64,000 nucleotides of DNA from Trichoplusia ni (taxonomy: Eukaryota; Arthropoda; Insecta; Lepidoptera; Noctuidae). Below the pieces are notes generated by a model. The model made no database searches and had not been told where the DNA came from. It worked only from the letters and a program-made list of their open reading frames with translations. Numbering within the stretch: the stretch's first letter is position 1; each line of letters begins with the position of its first letter. The DNA lies in NCBI RefSeq assembly GCF_003590095.1, contig NC_039478.1, positions 1,860,001-1,924,000 of the forward strand, read 5' to 3'. A program made the position numbers and the translations under genes. Shown here piece by piece: positions 38,555-50,816 of this stretch.

Positions 38555-38640
38555 GCGTTCAGCGTAGCATTACGCGTAGCTATCTCATAGCACGCATCGT
38601 AGCGCGCATCGTAGTTCACATTTCGGCGGTAGCTATTAGT
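38555..38640. repeat. Degenerate short-period repeat of GTAGC/CATCGTAG units
   Basis: Successive gtagcgttcagcgtagcatt, acgcgtagctatctcatagc and acgcatcgtagcgcgcatcg units. A similar ctacgctcgtagcactc ... gctacgaacagcgctcac string is at 62160-62240. It may be a decayed element; the minus-strand 87-codon frame is repeat-driven. Confidence 0.4.
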
Positions 38641-38766
38641 ATTGCGCCCAGACTTCATATTAGCCTCAAATATTTGTTCAGGGGGACTACCGAAACCTCT
38701 TAAAGCAGTGCAAGTGAGGAAGCGAGAAAGTACATCAGAAAGTAGAGCCTCGTCTCTTTCACACAC

Positions 38767-40194
38767 CTCTGACTGCAGTTCTTTAATAAGTGGTGTTGTT
38801 GTTTAATACAACCGAGTAACATGTGCCTTCAAAAACCTCTTGAAATGTAAAAACAAATCGACTGAGTTCGAATGGCTGCTAACTTATTTACAAGAGGGAC
38901 CTGAAAGTCTGAACAAGTTGACATTTTTAGTTCAAACATTTTAGATATTTGTCGTATTAAAAAGTAATATTTTATTTTGATGGTCCTTCTTCGTTGTCTT
39001 TGTAGTTCCACAAGATAAATCGATGGCTTTAGTGTTTTATTCTGTGTAATACAGGAGAAATCCTGTAGTCATAAAAATACATGTTGCACTAATTAAACAA
39101 TTAAATATAATGTCACTTAAATTCAATAAACTAAAGAAAAAATGAATTTTATCTCTTAAGACATTAATACCAATTCAACGATTCGAAAATCATGGATTCT
39201 GGCCTGATTGTATCAAGATGTAGGTTTTTCAAGTGTATGTGCACCCTTTTCCATGCACACTAACGGAGAGATGAAGTTTGTCATGTAAGGTTTGATTAAA
39301 TTCGCAAGACTAGTAGCGAGTAGTGTCTAGGCTACATATATTTATATAGGCTACAGAGCTTTTATTGTTTTATCACTTATTTTAAATATTATTTTAGTAT
39401 ATTTCATCCTTCTCCAACAATACGGTTAACAAATGACAGTCAATGATTAACCGCACTACAATGTACACAATTTTTATTAGAAAAGTTTGGACAAAAAAGG
39501 TTTTTATTCCGAATTTTGTTTGCTCAATATATTTGTTTATTCTCTAACGGATAGGTGATACATATTTATATTTTTATATACAGTAGTTCCTAGTTTCCAA
39601 AATACAAATGTGTTTGGCGCTCGGCAACAGACCAGCACAAAGACATTGTTTTGAGTTAACCTGTGTAACTATTTCGTGCTTACTGATACAATATTACTAA
39701 CAAACACTCTGAGCATTTCAACTAATACGATACATTCCCATTGTTACATCAAAAATGTAATATTACATTTCCAAAAACGTATTTTACATTTTAAATTGAA
39801 CTATTTAAAACTTTGTCTGTATTAAATGAAAATATCAGTAGAGTTACATTTAGAACTAGTTTCTGACAAACAATAATTTGTTTTGAATATTAATGTCAGA
39901 GATTTCGTATACAAATGTAAATCAATTTCAAAAATATTTAATTAAAATCAAAATACAACAAGTCACTATCATATCACTATTATAAAAACGTTTCAAATTT
40001 ACAACCAACAATCGGTCTTATTTTTCAACGATAGGCAAACAATTACTTAGTTTAAACACCTCCCATTAATACTATCCTACAATGTTTCTATGTTACTGGT
40101 ATCTAAATTACAGTGTTTTAACAAACACGCGAGTTCACTGTTGAAACTTCTAATTAAAACAATAGAGTGCCGGGAAATAATGTAAAGGGTGCGA
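38767..40194. other. Intergenic AT-rich DNA
   Basis: Nothing recognisable. Confidence 0.5.
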
Positions 40195-40335
40195 GGTCAC
40201 ACGTTTAAAGTAGGCTTTAGAGCCCGTACCACGAAACTATTTAACTTTGAAAACAATTCTGGATTTATTGTGGGAGTGAGACGCTACTACACGCAGCGTA
40301 TAACAGCGTCTCGCTTCCACACTTTCATACTAATA
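40195..40335. repeat. Hairpin repeat family, copy C
   Basis: Clean arms GTGGGAGTGAGACGCT and AGCGTCTCGCTTCCAC around a 20-base centre (actacacgcagcgtataac), preceded by a cccgtaccac segment like the flank of copy A. Confidence 0.65.
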
Positions 40336-40337
40336 TT

Positions 40338-40490
40338 ATGTAGCTGAAGTATTTGATTTTTTTGTTTGGACGTGCTAATCTTAGGTACTGGTCCTGTTTC
40401 AAGAATTCATTCCGTAGGAAGAAGGAAGGTGTACACAGCGTATATACCATCACGATATCATCAATAGGAGCAGAGCAGTAATGAGTAATG
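40338..40490 (+). mobile_element. Degenerate Helitron-like copy
   Basis: Follows the order of the intact copies: gtagctgaagtatttg, ggacgtgctaatcttaggta, ctggtcc, ccatcacgatatc, caataggagc. The CTAG end is lost. Confidence 0.55.
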
Positions 40491-40782
40491 TTACAAAAAC
40501 GGTAAGAATACTTTTTTGCACGCTGCGTCAATGGTTAGTTACCTTAAATACATGTTTGTTAGAATCGTAACTCATAATTTTTTTTTAATAAAATCTGTAA
40601 CGATTTTTGTGAAAACAAATTCTGTTATAAATCAATGCTTATTTGCGAAGGTTTATTCGTATTAAATGGAGTTTATCCTTATCAATTTAAATGTCTAAGT
40701 CGTTACAAGTGTGTAATTTGAGTAAAGTTGCCCTTTACATAATTTCAGGGAATATTTTACTAGACACCAAAAATAATAATTG

Positions 40783-41230
40783 TTTTTTTTTTTTTTATTA
40801 AAATTTTTATATTAACATTTAATTGAACATAAAACCCCACAAAATTGTTTGCACAGTTTGTCTGTGGGCATGATGACTAAAACTTAATTTATTAAACTTA
40901 TTCTATCTTAACACTAAAAATATAGGTATAATTTTATAAGACATGTTCATATTTTACCCTTTGACAAACATGTAAGCAAGGAAAGGTCGTTACTCACATG
41001 CCTGCCAAAGGTAGGTCTTAAAGACTTACTTTTTGGCAGGCATGTGAGTTTTACAAAAGGCTTTTTTACTATGATTGTTTCTTATATTGGTGGGCAGGCT
41101 GTTAACTAAATATGGTATCCTTTTACTGAGTGTTCTGTCCCCATAGCAATTATTTACTCTGGGGACTTCATATTTACCTGCACAGGCTGCCCTAGTCTTA
41201 TGGGAATGATTCAACATTTGTTTTTTGATT
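40783..41230 (-). pseudogene. 5'-truncated LINE fragment, C-terminal end of a reverse-transcriptase ORF
   Basis: Minus-strand frame 41217-41026 ends a non-LTR retrotransposon polyprotein. HSHKTRAACAGKYEVPRVNN, then YGDRTLSKRIPYLVNSLP, fits the 'YxxR...VPR...YGxRSLSYxxPxxWNxLP' signature at the end of Jockey/CR1-type ORF2 proteins. A stop about four codons upstream of the ATG marks the 5' break. A T14 run at 40783-40796 is the poly(A) tail of the minus-strand insertion. The catalytic reverse-transcriptase and endonuclease parts are absent, so it is a dead remnant. The last codons are duplicated in inverted form (see the palindrome at 40992). Confidence 0.7.
40992..41049. repeat. 58-bp near-perfect palindrome within the LINE fragment
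   Basis: Arms ACTCACATGCCTGCCAAA (40992-41009) and exact complement (41032-41049). The 22-base centre is itself nearly palindromic (ggtaggtcttaaagacttac). One arm encodes the last residues of the LINE ORF (HMPAKK), so it arose by inverted duplication of that end. Confidence 0.8.
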
Positions 41231-41820
41231 CATTTAAAAAACCTACATCTTATCTATGTTATTTTATCATAACCACGCGGACAAAGTAACGTAACGGGCA
41301 ACAGAACGAGGAGAAAATTAGCAAAAAGATGTTACAAACAAAATTAATAAACATTTTGCGATCGCACCGTACAAGTAGACACAAGGCTTTGTTGCAAATC
41401 TCAGGTAATAGGACGGTGTGATGTGCTACGTCATTGTAATTGATTACGCGTGACGTAATCCATACATTACGGCCCGCATATTGCAAACCTAATAGTGTAC
41501 ATCGTACAATACTACTATGTGTGTATAATAATATGTATAACGTGTGGAATAAGATATTACGGTAAATTTGTTCTTGATGAATTTCAAATTGTTATTTGAC
41601 CAATTGAATTGCAGAAAAGTTTATGGCGTTAAGTCTTCTATGAAATAAAACATCATCTATCGGAATCGTAATTGAACGATAATTGAAGGAAGTCGCTATC
41701 GAGGCATTTTTTTGCTGTCGTATTAAAATCCTAATAAATATTAACATCGTTTAATTCGTCACTTCAATTGATATAATCATTGATATATCAAACTGTGAAA
41801 TATTAAATTATATTAATGAA
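41231..41820. other. Intergenic
   Basis: Nothing recognisable. Confidence 0.5.
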
Positions 41821-42055
41821 CTAGCTGTTGCCCGCGACTTCGTCCACGTGGTTAGGTTATTTCCACATTTTCCATTGTATCTTCGCTCCTATTAGTCGCA
41901 GCGTGATGTTTTATTGCCTATAGCCTTCCTTGATAAATGATCTATTTAACTCAGAAAGAATTTTACAATTCGAACCAGTAGTTCCTGAGATTAGCGCGTT
42001 CCAACAATCAAACAAACAAACTCTTCAGCTTTATATATTAGTATAGAAGTATAGA
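41821..42055 (-). mobile_element. Short non-autonomous Helitron-like element, copy 1
   Basis: Read on the minus strand it ends ...CAGCTAG|T and begins near A|TCTATACTTC, as expected for Helitron termini (TC...CTAG between A and T). Internal blocks, + strand: ctgttgcccgcgacttcgtc, attgtatcttcgctcctatt, cgcagcgtgatg, tcctgagattagcgcgtt, aaactcttcagctttatata. From memory it fits the Lep1-type family of Lepidoptera. Confidence 0.7.
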
Positions 42056-44136
42056 TATATTTTACAATACAAATCAAACGTGCTGCTAAGTGTGCAATTT
42101 CAATTATTATCTTAACCTAGATCGTGCGGTTATCTGAGCATCACTATCGCTATCACACAAAGGGTTACACAAAGTAACCCAGTGTGAGGCATTGTATCAA
42201 AATGAATGGCCTTGCTTCTCTTGTCTAAAGCAATTTGCTTTACATAATAGACATTCTCATTGAACAGTAGTTGCAAAGCCAATATTAGCTTATTAATAAT
42301 ATATTTTTATTGTATTAAATCATAATTCTAATGTAGTTAGAAGAAGGTTGTTTAAGATATATAAGGTGAGTTTTGGATTCGGGGTGGCGTTTGACTTGTG
42401 ACTCGATGTATGACTGTGAGTTGTTTTTTTTTAATAGTGGTGTATCGTGAATTTTAAATACGGGTAGGTACGTAGTAGATTGAATACATGTTTTGGAACA
42501 ACTTTATAATTTTCGCAAATCATCGAAATTATATATCTATTTAAATCTTTGTCATTGTTACTTCACCGAAGAAAATTATAAAAATAAATACAATAGGTAC
42601 AACTACGTTTTAAAAAAAAAACAGACAAACATTAGTTTTGTCTAGTAAACGGAAAAACATACTCAAAAGCTTTGTCTAAAGAGATTACAGAATACCAAAA
42701 AAATATCGAATAAAGAAAAAGAAACTACGCAATTTTATTTACTACATTCGTTCTCATAATTATTTCCCGTTATTTCTTTGTTCCCCTGAACAATTTTACA
42801 AAGCTTCTAAACAGCATCAGTCGTATAAAATTTCATTCCATATAAGCGCTCGGTTGAAAAGTTCTGGGTTTTCCCGATAGTTTAACTGTAATCCCATATT
42901 GCTTTTTCTGTGGAAATACTCGATCTCATGAAACGCATTTGAAATATATAGGATGGTATTTGAACCGAAGGCTATTAGATCGGTAAATAAAATATCATTT
43001 GAACGTAAGGGATATTGATATGTTTTGTTTGTATTTTTATAAAATGCTTTTAGAAATTCATTTTGTTTTGCGTTGCCGAGTTTTGCTGACGTCAGTAATA
43101 CTCGGTTACATGGTAAATACGGTATTTAGTTGTGATGTAATAAAAGAGATTTTTCGATTTGAGGAAATGTGTATTTGTAAATTTCCAATGAAATTCTTTT
43201 GGAGTGTGTTGGACTGAGTCGGCGACTCTGGATGCTGTTCAGTGTAATTTCGATTTTCGGAATCGAAATAGGAGCCAAATTTTAATAAATTACTGCTTAC
43301 AATGCCAAATTAAGCGAATTTCTAGCTTTATTAGTTAGTTAAGTTTTATTATGGTGTACATGTCTGTTTCACTACGACGACAATAAGCGATTGATGAAGT
43401 ACAAATTCGTGTATGTTTGTGAATGTGTGCGTGGCAACGTTGATTACAGTCATAATGCATGAGATTGAAAATTATTTTTTGCATTAGTTTATTGTAATAA
43501 GTTTTTTAGTAACGTTCAGCATGTTTTGTAGCCAGCCGTCAGAATTGTGATAAACCATTTAGACCTCTTAACCTCAAAAGTATTACTTCATTAATATTTT
43601 TATTATTTGGAGCACAAATAAAATAGCTGATTAATTAAACGCTTTAAGAGTCAGTGGTCTTTGTCAACACAGCATTTTTGTAATTATCTCACCAAACGGC
43701 TCAAACAGTTTATTTTAAAAGTAAAGAAATTTGTAGGCAGGTTTTAAATAATCTTCATTAGCAGAATTAGTTCAAAAACGCAGACTCTTGAATCATACAA
43801 ACGCTTGTCCTACGCGAGGATCGAACCCCTGGCAATTTTGTTTTCATGCAGTTCATGCCAAACAATGGATATAACGCAAGATTCCTTTTAAACTGAATCG
43901 CTTCTAGCACCTAATTAAATTGAAAATAAATTGTCTCAACCTTTCAAACCCAACTAGCCCTTTAAAAAGTTGCGAATGCAAGTGCCTAAAGGCTTGCACA
44001 CAACACTGCTCTAAATAAACTTCACAGCTACCGACCCCTGTTTGCGAACACCCACTTTGACTGGCCTCAACAAACAGTTTATTTATATACCAAACGCAAT
44101 ACGGACTATCATTACAACATGTTATTAGTGTGTTAT
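42056..44136. other. Intergenic
   Basis: No gene. A tRNA B-box-like gaggatcgaacccc on the minus strand (about 43818) marks a SINE remnant near 43795-43830. The frame at 42999-43217 has no domain. Confidence 0.4.
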
Positions 44137-44139
44137 CTA

Positions 44140-44275
44140 CAAGGTTGTAACTCTATCAAATCTTGAAGACAGTTGCGGGAAAGAGATACCACTACATGTC
44201 GTGTAATGCTGTCCCGCTTCCTCAACTACAACGGACTCATGCGTTGTCACTTTAAGACGTGGTGGGTAGCTGGTC
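44140..44275. repeat. Hairpin repeat family, copy D
   Basis: gaagacagttgcgggaaaga, taccactacatg, then gtaatgctgtcccgcttcct, caactacaacgg. Arms pair imperfectly. A ggtgggtagc segment follows, as in copy A. Confidence 0.55.
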
Positions 44276-44361
44276 AACTTGTTGATACGTGAGAGAAGCG
44301 ACGTATTTACATGGAACTCTTTGGTAAGCCTCATGGGGACTGGGGTTAGATTCATTTGCAT

Positions 44362-47139
44362 CGCACGGCGTGTATTTGCATTTGACTTAAGTAGTCTTTT
44401 TGTACTCTATGCTAATAGTCTTTAGATCTCACTTCTACTTCTACACACTTCATCGGATTACTTGCCTTTGTAATTTAAGCTGATTAGATGGTCGAGTGTT
44501 ATGTATTTATGTTAGATCCTTGCACTAGACAAGCATTTGAGTAAACTACAAATAATAGTTTCAGCAAAAATGATTTGCAGCGAAAATCAGTTTATGTCAA
44601 ACAATTGAATGATTGCAAAACAGATGCAATAATGAGGTTCTCATATAAAATGCAAAATGAATACATTAAAAACGGTAAACATTGATTAATTAAGTATTTA
44701 GTTTTTAACTATTTTTTCATTGTTTTCTATATAATTTTGAGCAAAAGCAACTCCAGTCTAGTTTCGCTTTCATGTTCTGAGTTTTTAAATAACAGCATAA
44801 AAAATACCAGTTGTATTTAGTCTTCTTTTTCATTATTTCACACAATTTTCACCGTTCATTGCTGTAATTAACTTTGTTTCGTGTTTCGAACGCCTCCTTA
44901 TTGCCTCGTCTTTGTACAGTGGATGCAACCGCAAAATTGATGGGGTCCTAATAAAGCTGCTTACCGCAAGGGAATTACTTAGTACTGTAAAAAATGCATT
45001 GAAAAATAATAGTATATATAGTTGTACATTGCTTTAAATATGATGGCGTTTCGGTTTTTATATATGGGTCTTTTTATCACCGCAAATGAATATAGAATAA
45101 AACATATTAATACTAACATGTTGATTGAAGAATGGAATGCGAATAGAAAAGCTACTGATCCAAGAAGCCCAGGAAAGAGAATCGTAGAATGATTTAGAAG
45201 AACCCGTTGAACAGCAGTGGTACATAGTAGGCTAGATAAAAAAATATAGTGACATTGTGTCACGAAGGATCTAATTGGCAAACAAAAAATTTTCCCGTCG
45301 CTAAAGTTTACTTAAAAGCGATGTCAAAACATACTCATTTTGACACTGTTTTAAAGCCTAATGATTAGTCAATTAATGATGGGTCTATCCACGTTAATAT
45401 TAACACGACAATGAAATTAAGACAGACGTGTCGTAATTATGATAACTAAACGCAGTCCGGTGTTGCAATGTATGAAAATGACTTAATTAGTCGATAATTA
45501 AATAATGGCAACACGATGGTTCTGTTCATTGCTGATTTAGATAATTTAGATGGATGGATGGAGCTATTTTGAAAGCAGCGATAAATATTTCAACAAGCTG
45601 AAATAGGATTTATTCTTTATAACTGTTATGATGTTAAGTAGTTATTAGAACGCACAAGAGCATAATCGGCTTAACTTTGCCGTTTCAATAATTTATTTTT
45701 ATTAGTTAAGTGCGGTACAAATTGTCTAGCATTGCTCTTTAAAAAAATGCTATGAGCTAATATTTTTCCAGGCATAGCCATATGAAATCGTATATATTGA
45801 GTTATGTATTTATCATTATAGCCGACATCAGGATTGGTAGTAGTTGTTTGATCATAAAACGATATTGTCTATAGCGTAATCTTCACTACGGAGGTTTCCC
45901 ATAAACGCCTGCGTTACAGCTTGCTAAGTGCTTTTAAGCTTTTAAGCCTGAACAAAGCATTGCAACAAACTCTCCACCATCAAAGTTGGATCTTCCAGTA
46001 TAGTATGCCTACTCGACATCATTCTTATAAAGCAATAGTTAACGTCATTTCTTGCATGACATCTTAAAAACTTAAGCTAAGCCCTTTCTTAATTAAGCAT
46101 CCTGTTTTATATTTGCCGACACATTAAAAGTGAGGTATCATGAACGAGGTTTCAGGCTATTTATCATAAATGAGGGTTTTTGTCAATGTGCAGCCATTGC
46201 TATAGCTACCATCGACAATTTTTAATTTGCAATTAGTTCTGACCTACAGTAGCTACCTTTTATAAATTATTGTAGACTGTGAATGATATAAGACTTTTCA
46301 TTTGACAAATAGCGAGTAGGCCTTATTCAAACAATTACCATATATTGGTCAACATCGCTTGGATAGCGGATAGATCGAAATCATAATGACAAAAAAAATA
46401 GTCAATAAACTGAATTCATAGAATACTCAATAAGAAATAATAAACTAAACATTGCGTAGTTCGGTTCGCCAGCTTTTCAAGCAAATATATATTATACTGA
46501 CAGCATAAAAGCCCGCAGCGAAAGCAAAAACTTTAAATATTTCACATAAAAGGTTGAGAAAAATTCTTTGTGTAGGTGTTCAAAGCAACAGGCTTGGATT
46601 GTTCCCGGCAAATATTTATTATAACTGTTGCGTTTATTTTAAAGTTTGACGTATAAAAGCGACTGCAGTGCTTCACAATAGCTGAACTTTAAACTTCCGT
46701 TCAAAAGGATTGGAAATAGGTTAACGTTTTAAAAGGTTTTATACAAACACGTTACCCGCATACACTAAAAAGGTTGGCGCTCTTGACAATGTTAGGTTCA
46801 ATTCAAAAGGTTTTTAGATAGTTAAGACCTCCTTGGAATTCAGATGCATTTGTAGTACGTATTGCTGAAATGAAACTTCTTTACTGGCGTTGATAAAAAG
46901 TTTCGTCAAGCGTCACTTTTTTTAATATGTTATAAAAAGTATAAATATAAGACGAGTCCGTGTCTCAAGCGGGGTTGAGGCGCCATCTTTATTTTTTTAA
47001 AGGAGGTTGTCATTTTTTTACTTTACTTCAATATTAGGTTCTAAAGAATCATGAGTATTCAACTACATAAAATACTTTAAGATCAAACAAATAAAAACTA
47101 CGACCTTCTTATATTGATTTCGTCGTATTTTTAAAGCAA
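44362..47139. other. Intergenic
   Basis: Nothing recognised. The minus-strand 100-codon frame (44979-45281) has hydrophobic runs but no family signature. A short aaaggaggttgtca motif near 47000 matches the small motif at 10.5 and 58.6 kb. Confidence 0.4.
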
Positions 47140-47210
47140 TCATCATCATCATTAACATCATCAGCCTTTAGTAGTCACATAGGTCTCCCCCAATGTGCGC
47201 CATAGCTATA
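47140..47210 (+). repeat. Fragment of a 'ggtctccccca' repeat
   Basis: catcatcatcattaacatca, gcctttagtagtcacatagg, tctcccccaatg matches a common lepidopteran repeat end. A second fragment is at 49098-49180. Confidence 0.45.
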
Positions 47211-47959
47211 ATTAAATTTAAAGCAAAATCTATTCTTTTTTATATCCCTCTCCTAAAAAGTTAACATTAACTACAATATTATATTTATTACAATAAATTA
47301 AACTAAACTAATATTTACATTTTTAAAACTGATATCAGTATAAAAAGGAAAATATACATTATTTACAAAGCGTCAAAAAAGACATCTTCATCCTTGCCAA
47401 AGTCGGGAAACGTGCCCAGAAGGCTGGCTGCATTGCCACGTTGTATGGCAATGCTAATTCTTTGGGCAAAATATAGACCAGCCAAATGGCTCAAAAATAT
47501 AATTACCAACAAGGTTATTATATTTCCGCCGTTTTAGGGCTTCCGCATCATTAAAACATTAACTTGTTTTAATGATGTCCTACTTCATTACCATGGTAAA
47601 AGCCAAACGTCACATTTAATGAAACCTAAAACAGCTTCCCCACGAACCCATTCTCACTATTTCAGGAATACAGAGTTAATTCAACCAGGATCAGTCTCGG
47701 TACATTTATCAATAAGCAAGGATTTACTTGAATTATTTAGACCGATGGGCTCTGTGAGCCGAGGGGTGCTGTTGCCGACTGTGCAAATTAACGTACCAAT
47801 GTATTGCCTGTTTTATGTATAAATGTTTGGCTGTACGGCGAATCTAAGTAGCTTTGAAAAGCGTTCTTTATAAGTGCTTATGGCGAATAATAGGGCACTT
47901 GAGTAAATCATCTAATTAGTCTCGAGAGAGATTAAGAAAAATATCGAGTTTGTATTCTG

Positions 47960-47972
47960 TTTTTTTTTTTTT
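47960..47972. repeat. T13 run
   Basis: T13 followed by ATTAAAAT, the same junction as the LINE tail at 40783-40801. It may mark another minus-strand insertion, but no coding remnant follows. Confidence 0.4.
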
Positions 47973-48092
47973 ATTAAAATAATGAAGATGAAACGATTTA
48001 AGAATCATTTTATGTTCAGGCACTTAAGAAAAACAGATATTAATATAAGTAAAAAGGCTATTAATGGTCCTATGATGATGAAATAGAGTCAC

Positions 48093-48390
48093 TTAAAACC
48101 AGTCAAGTGCTATTCAAACTCGCTACAGTGAGAGATCCGTACAAATAGGCTAAAAAAATCAAATGTGTGACAAATATATTAAAGGATGCTTCACCCCACA
48201 ATTTGTCATTGTTACAACCGTTTCTTAACTTCAATCTTTACTTTTAGAATTGTTTGTTATATTAGTAACATAAGTTCATAATCTGTGAAAATTTCAACCG
48301 CCAAACTATAACGGCTAATTAGATACACATCAATGTCAGACGGACAGATAAGCAGAGTGACAACGATACCTCAATAATAGGGGTGCGTCT
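48093..48390 (+). repeat. 'gacggacagacgg' repeat, copy 2
   Basis: Parallels 4147-4440: gagagatccgtacaaatagg, caaccgtttcttaacttc, aaatttcaaccgccaaac, tgtcagacggacagataagc. Confidence 0.55.
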
Positions 48391-49097
48391 TCACAATTCT
48401 CTTCTTAAAGAATAAGATATGTTTTCCGTGTTCAAATTATAATGCAAACAATGTACTAAGGTAGTGAACATCCCATGATAATGTTTTAGTAAAATTCTTG
48501 ACTGCAACTCTGTTCAAAGTATTACTTAAACAACACACCCTAAAAGCTACCACATAAACTTTCATAGTTTGTTTCATCAACGTCAGAACCATTTAACGCC
48601 AAACTTTCCACCACATATTTATAGGAATCAAAGTATTTTCACCAGCAACAATGGACGCGATGCATAATTTTCTCAAGAACTAAGTACTTAGTTAAAGTTC
48701 CGGGGCTTAAGCGCTGTTCCGACTTCGAACAAGTTTGTGTATCTACGTATCTATAATTTATAATTAGCCTCCGGCCGCAGTAGGCGAACTTTAAATATAT
48801 TTGACCTTTAACTCCAATGTTTCCTTAGGAACTCTTTTATAATTCATTCTTCTTTAATACTAAAGAGGTTTTTCGCTCGGCTTCGTACGCGAGTATGTCG
48901 ATAAAGGTGCACAAAATTACCTTCCTTATTCGCAGACGGATAAGAAATTGCTTATTCCTTTAAGAATAAATGAAAAAGCTATTTTTTATATATAGTACCT
49001 AAGGCTAAATATCTGATACTTTGTCTTTTAGTTAACCATAACATGCGGATATAGTAACAAGAAGTACGATTAGGTGCAAATTGCAAAAGATATTTTT

Positions 49098-49180
49098 TTT
49101 TATCTAGCCCACTGTGTCCCACTGCTGGGCAAAGGTCTCCCCCAAATCCTTTCACGATTCTCTATTCTATTCTATATACT
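49098..49180 (+). repeat. Second 'ggtctccccca' repeat fragment
   Basis: tctagcccactgtgtcccac, tgctgggcaaaggtctcccc, then a (ctatt)n-like tail. The 'ccactgctgggcaaaggtc' phrase is a hallmark of noctuid interspersed repeats as I recall. Confidence 0.5.
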
Positions 49181-49689
49181 ACGAAATATTAATTATTTAT
49201 GGCAAATGAAGTAATCCGGTAAGCTGGTGTAGACTGGAAACAGATCACACAACATAGGGACAATCATTTGAGGGTTCCTGTAATTAACATATTAATACAT
49301 AATTATCTTAATCCCGGTTTATATTTTTATTGTTATTTAAGTTTAAATTAGCTATTTTACTTAATTTATACATTTTAATTAAATTTATCAAAAAATTTAA
49401 ATTTATCTTTTAAGGTATGCGATTATAATGTCAATCAGTGGTTCTAAAAAAAGAATGTCACGAAACTTTTTAAAGTAACTCAATCTGTTTTTAAACTGAC
49501 ACAAAATGTGTGACGATAGAAATAAAAAGGTTGAAATAAAAAGTAGGAAATAATCTGGTGACGCCATCAGTACATTAAACTGTTCGGAAAAAACAAAAAA
49601 GGTACGATGCGTCAATGTGAATCAGAAATGTCGATTAAAACTTGTTTTTTTTACGTCAGCCCAAAACTACTTAGTGTAGTTTTTGGGAT

Positions 49690-49930
49690 TTCGTAACTAA
49701 AGGGAAAAAAACGGAACACTTTTAGGTACTAGGATTTTATTAATAGTTATTCTGTCCGTCCGTTTGACACCAGGCTGTACCTCATAAACCGTGATATCTA
49801 GATAACTGGAATGCAAGCTCGAAACTTTTAAATTGGGTTTAAGCAACAGTTCGTAAGGTCATAAATTTGGTGCTCGTTTAGCATTTCTTTTGCATATTTT
49901 TAATCTGTGTTAGATCTCTCACTTGACCGG
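49690..49930 (-). repeat. 'gacggacagacgg' repeat, copy 3 (minus strand)
   Basis: On +, aaaaaacggaacacttttag starts it and ttctgtccgtccgtttgaca, accgtgatatctagataact follow, the reverse of the order in copies 1 and 2. Confidence 0.5.
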
Positions 49931-50196
49931 TTTCTTTATACATCTACCGATGATTTTTTTTTCTTTTTCCAATATGCATTTATATAACTTCATACTTACA
50001 GGTACCTAAAAATATGCAATGTTAAAAGTTACTTTATCCGAAATGAGAATTAACATATTATATTTACCAAAAATTACACATAGAATTAAGACTATGATTG
50101 ATTGCATTTCAACATGAATTTAGATTAGTATAATAACAACAATATACCTGCATTTTAATACATGTGCGCTCAAATTAGAAACCCAAGCAATATTAT

Positions 50197-50450
50197 TCTA
50201 TACTAATATACAAAGCTAAAGAGTTTGTTTGTTTGTTTGAACGCGCTAATCTCAGGAACTACTGGTCCAAATTGAAAAATTCTTTTTGTGTTGAATAGAC
50301 CATTCATCGAGGAAGGCTTTAGGCTATAAACCATCACGCTGCGACTAATAGGAGCGAAGATACAATTAAAAATGTTAAAAAAAACAGGGCAATTATAAAT
50401 CATAACTTATATCTTCTACCCATGGGGACGAAGTCGCGGGCAACAGCTAG
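50197..50450 (+). mobile_element. Helitron-like element, copy 2
   Basis: Begins TCTATACTAATATA and ends CAGCTAG followed by T. Blocks: gcgctaatctcaggaactac, tggtccaaattg, agaccattcatcgaggaagg, ctataaaccatcacgctgcg, actaataggagcgaagatac, ggggacgaagtcgcgggcaa. Confidence 0.75.
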
Positions 50451-50602
50451 TTTTAAATATATTAGTAAGTAATACATGCACGCTCTAGATATTCGAAGAT
50501 ACTATTCCACGGAGCAAATGTACTTGATACCGAGTTAGCGAATTTCTATACGCGAAATAAAAAGATAAGCTATATCCCTCTGCAGCCTTATACAGACAAC
50601 AT

Positions 50603-50800
50603 TGGACTGCACGGGTAGCCGAGTAGTAAAGGTCGCCATTCTAAACAGAGGGCGCGACGTGCTACGGGTTCGATCCCGTTTGTGTGATTTACGAATGCTC
50701 GTTCTGAGCCATGGCGTCTTTGAGCGTGTGATTTGAATGCTTTTCAACCCGCGACGCAAGAATGAAATCCGTTTATGCAGAGTTGCTTTTTTAATAATTG
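50603..50800 (+). mobile_element. tRNA-derived SINE, copy 2
   Basis: A-box-like gggtagccgagtagt and B box GGGTTCGATCCCG (50666-50678), then tttgtgtgatttacgaatgc. It shares its head and body with 19335-19503. Confidence 0.7.
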
Positions 50801-50816
50801 ATAGACAAAATGACAA

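Noticed and set aside
38503..38766. 87-codon minus-strand frame with repeated NAT/YDA residues
   Set aside because: Driven by a degenerate short-period repeat; no start context or domain.
44979..45281. 100-codon minus-strand frame with hydrophobic runs
   Set aside because: Hydrophobic residues are expected from T-rich codons in AT-rich DNA; no signal or family match seen.
50203..50403. Similar short frames at 50203-50403 (-) and 56838-57023 (+)
   Set aside because: They resemble each other only because both lie in the Helitron-like element; not a gene family.
50535..50816. 93-codon minus-strand frame
   Set aside because: Antisense of the SINE at 50603-50800.
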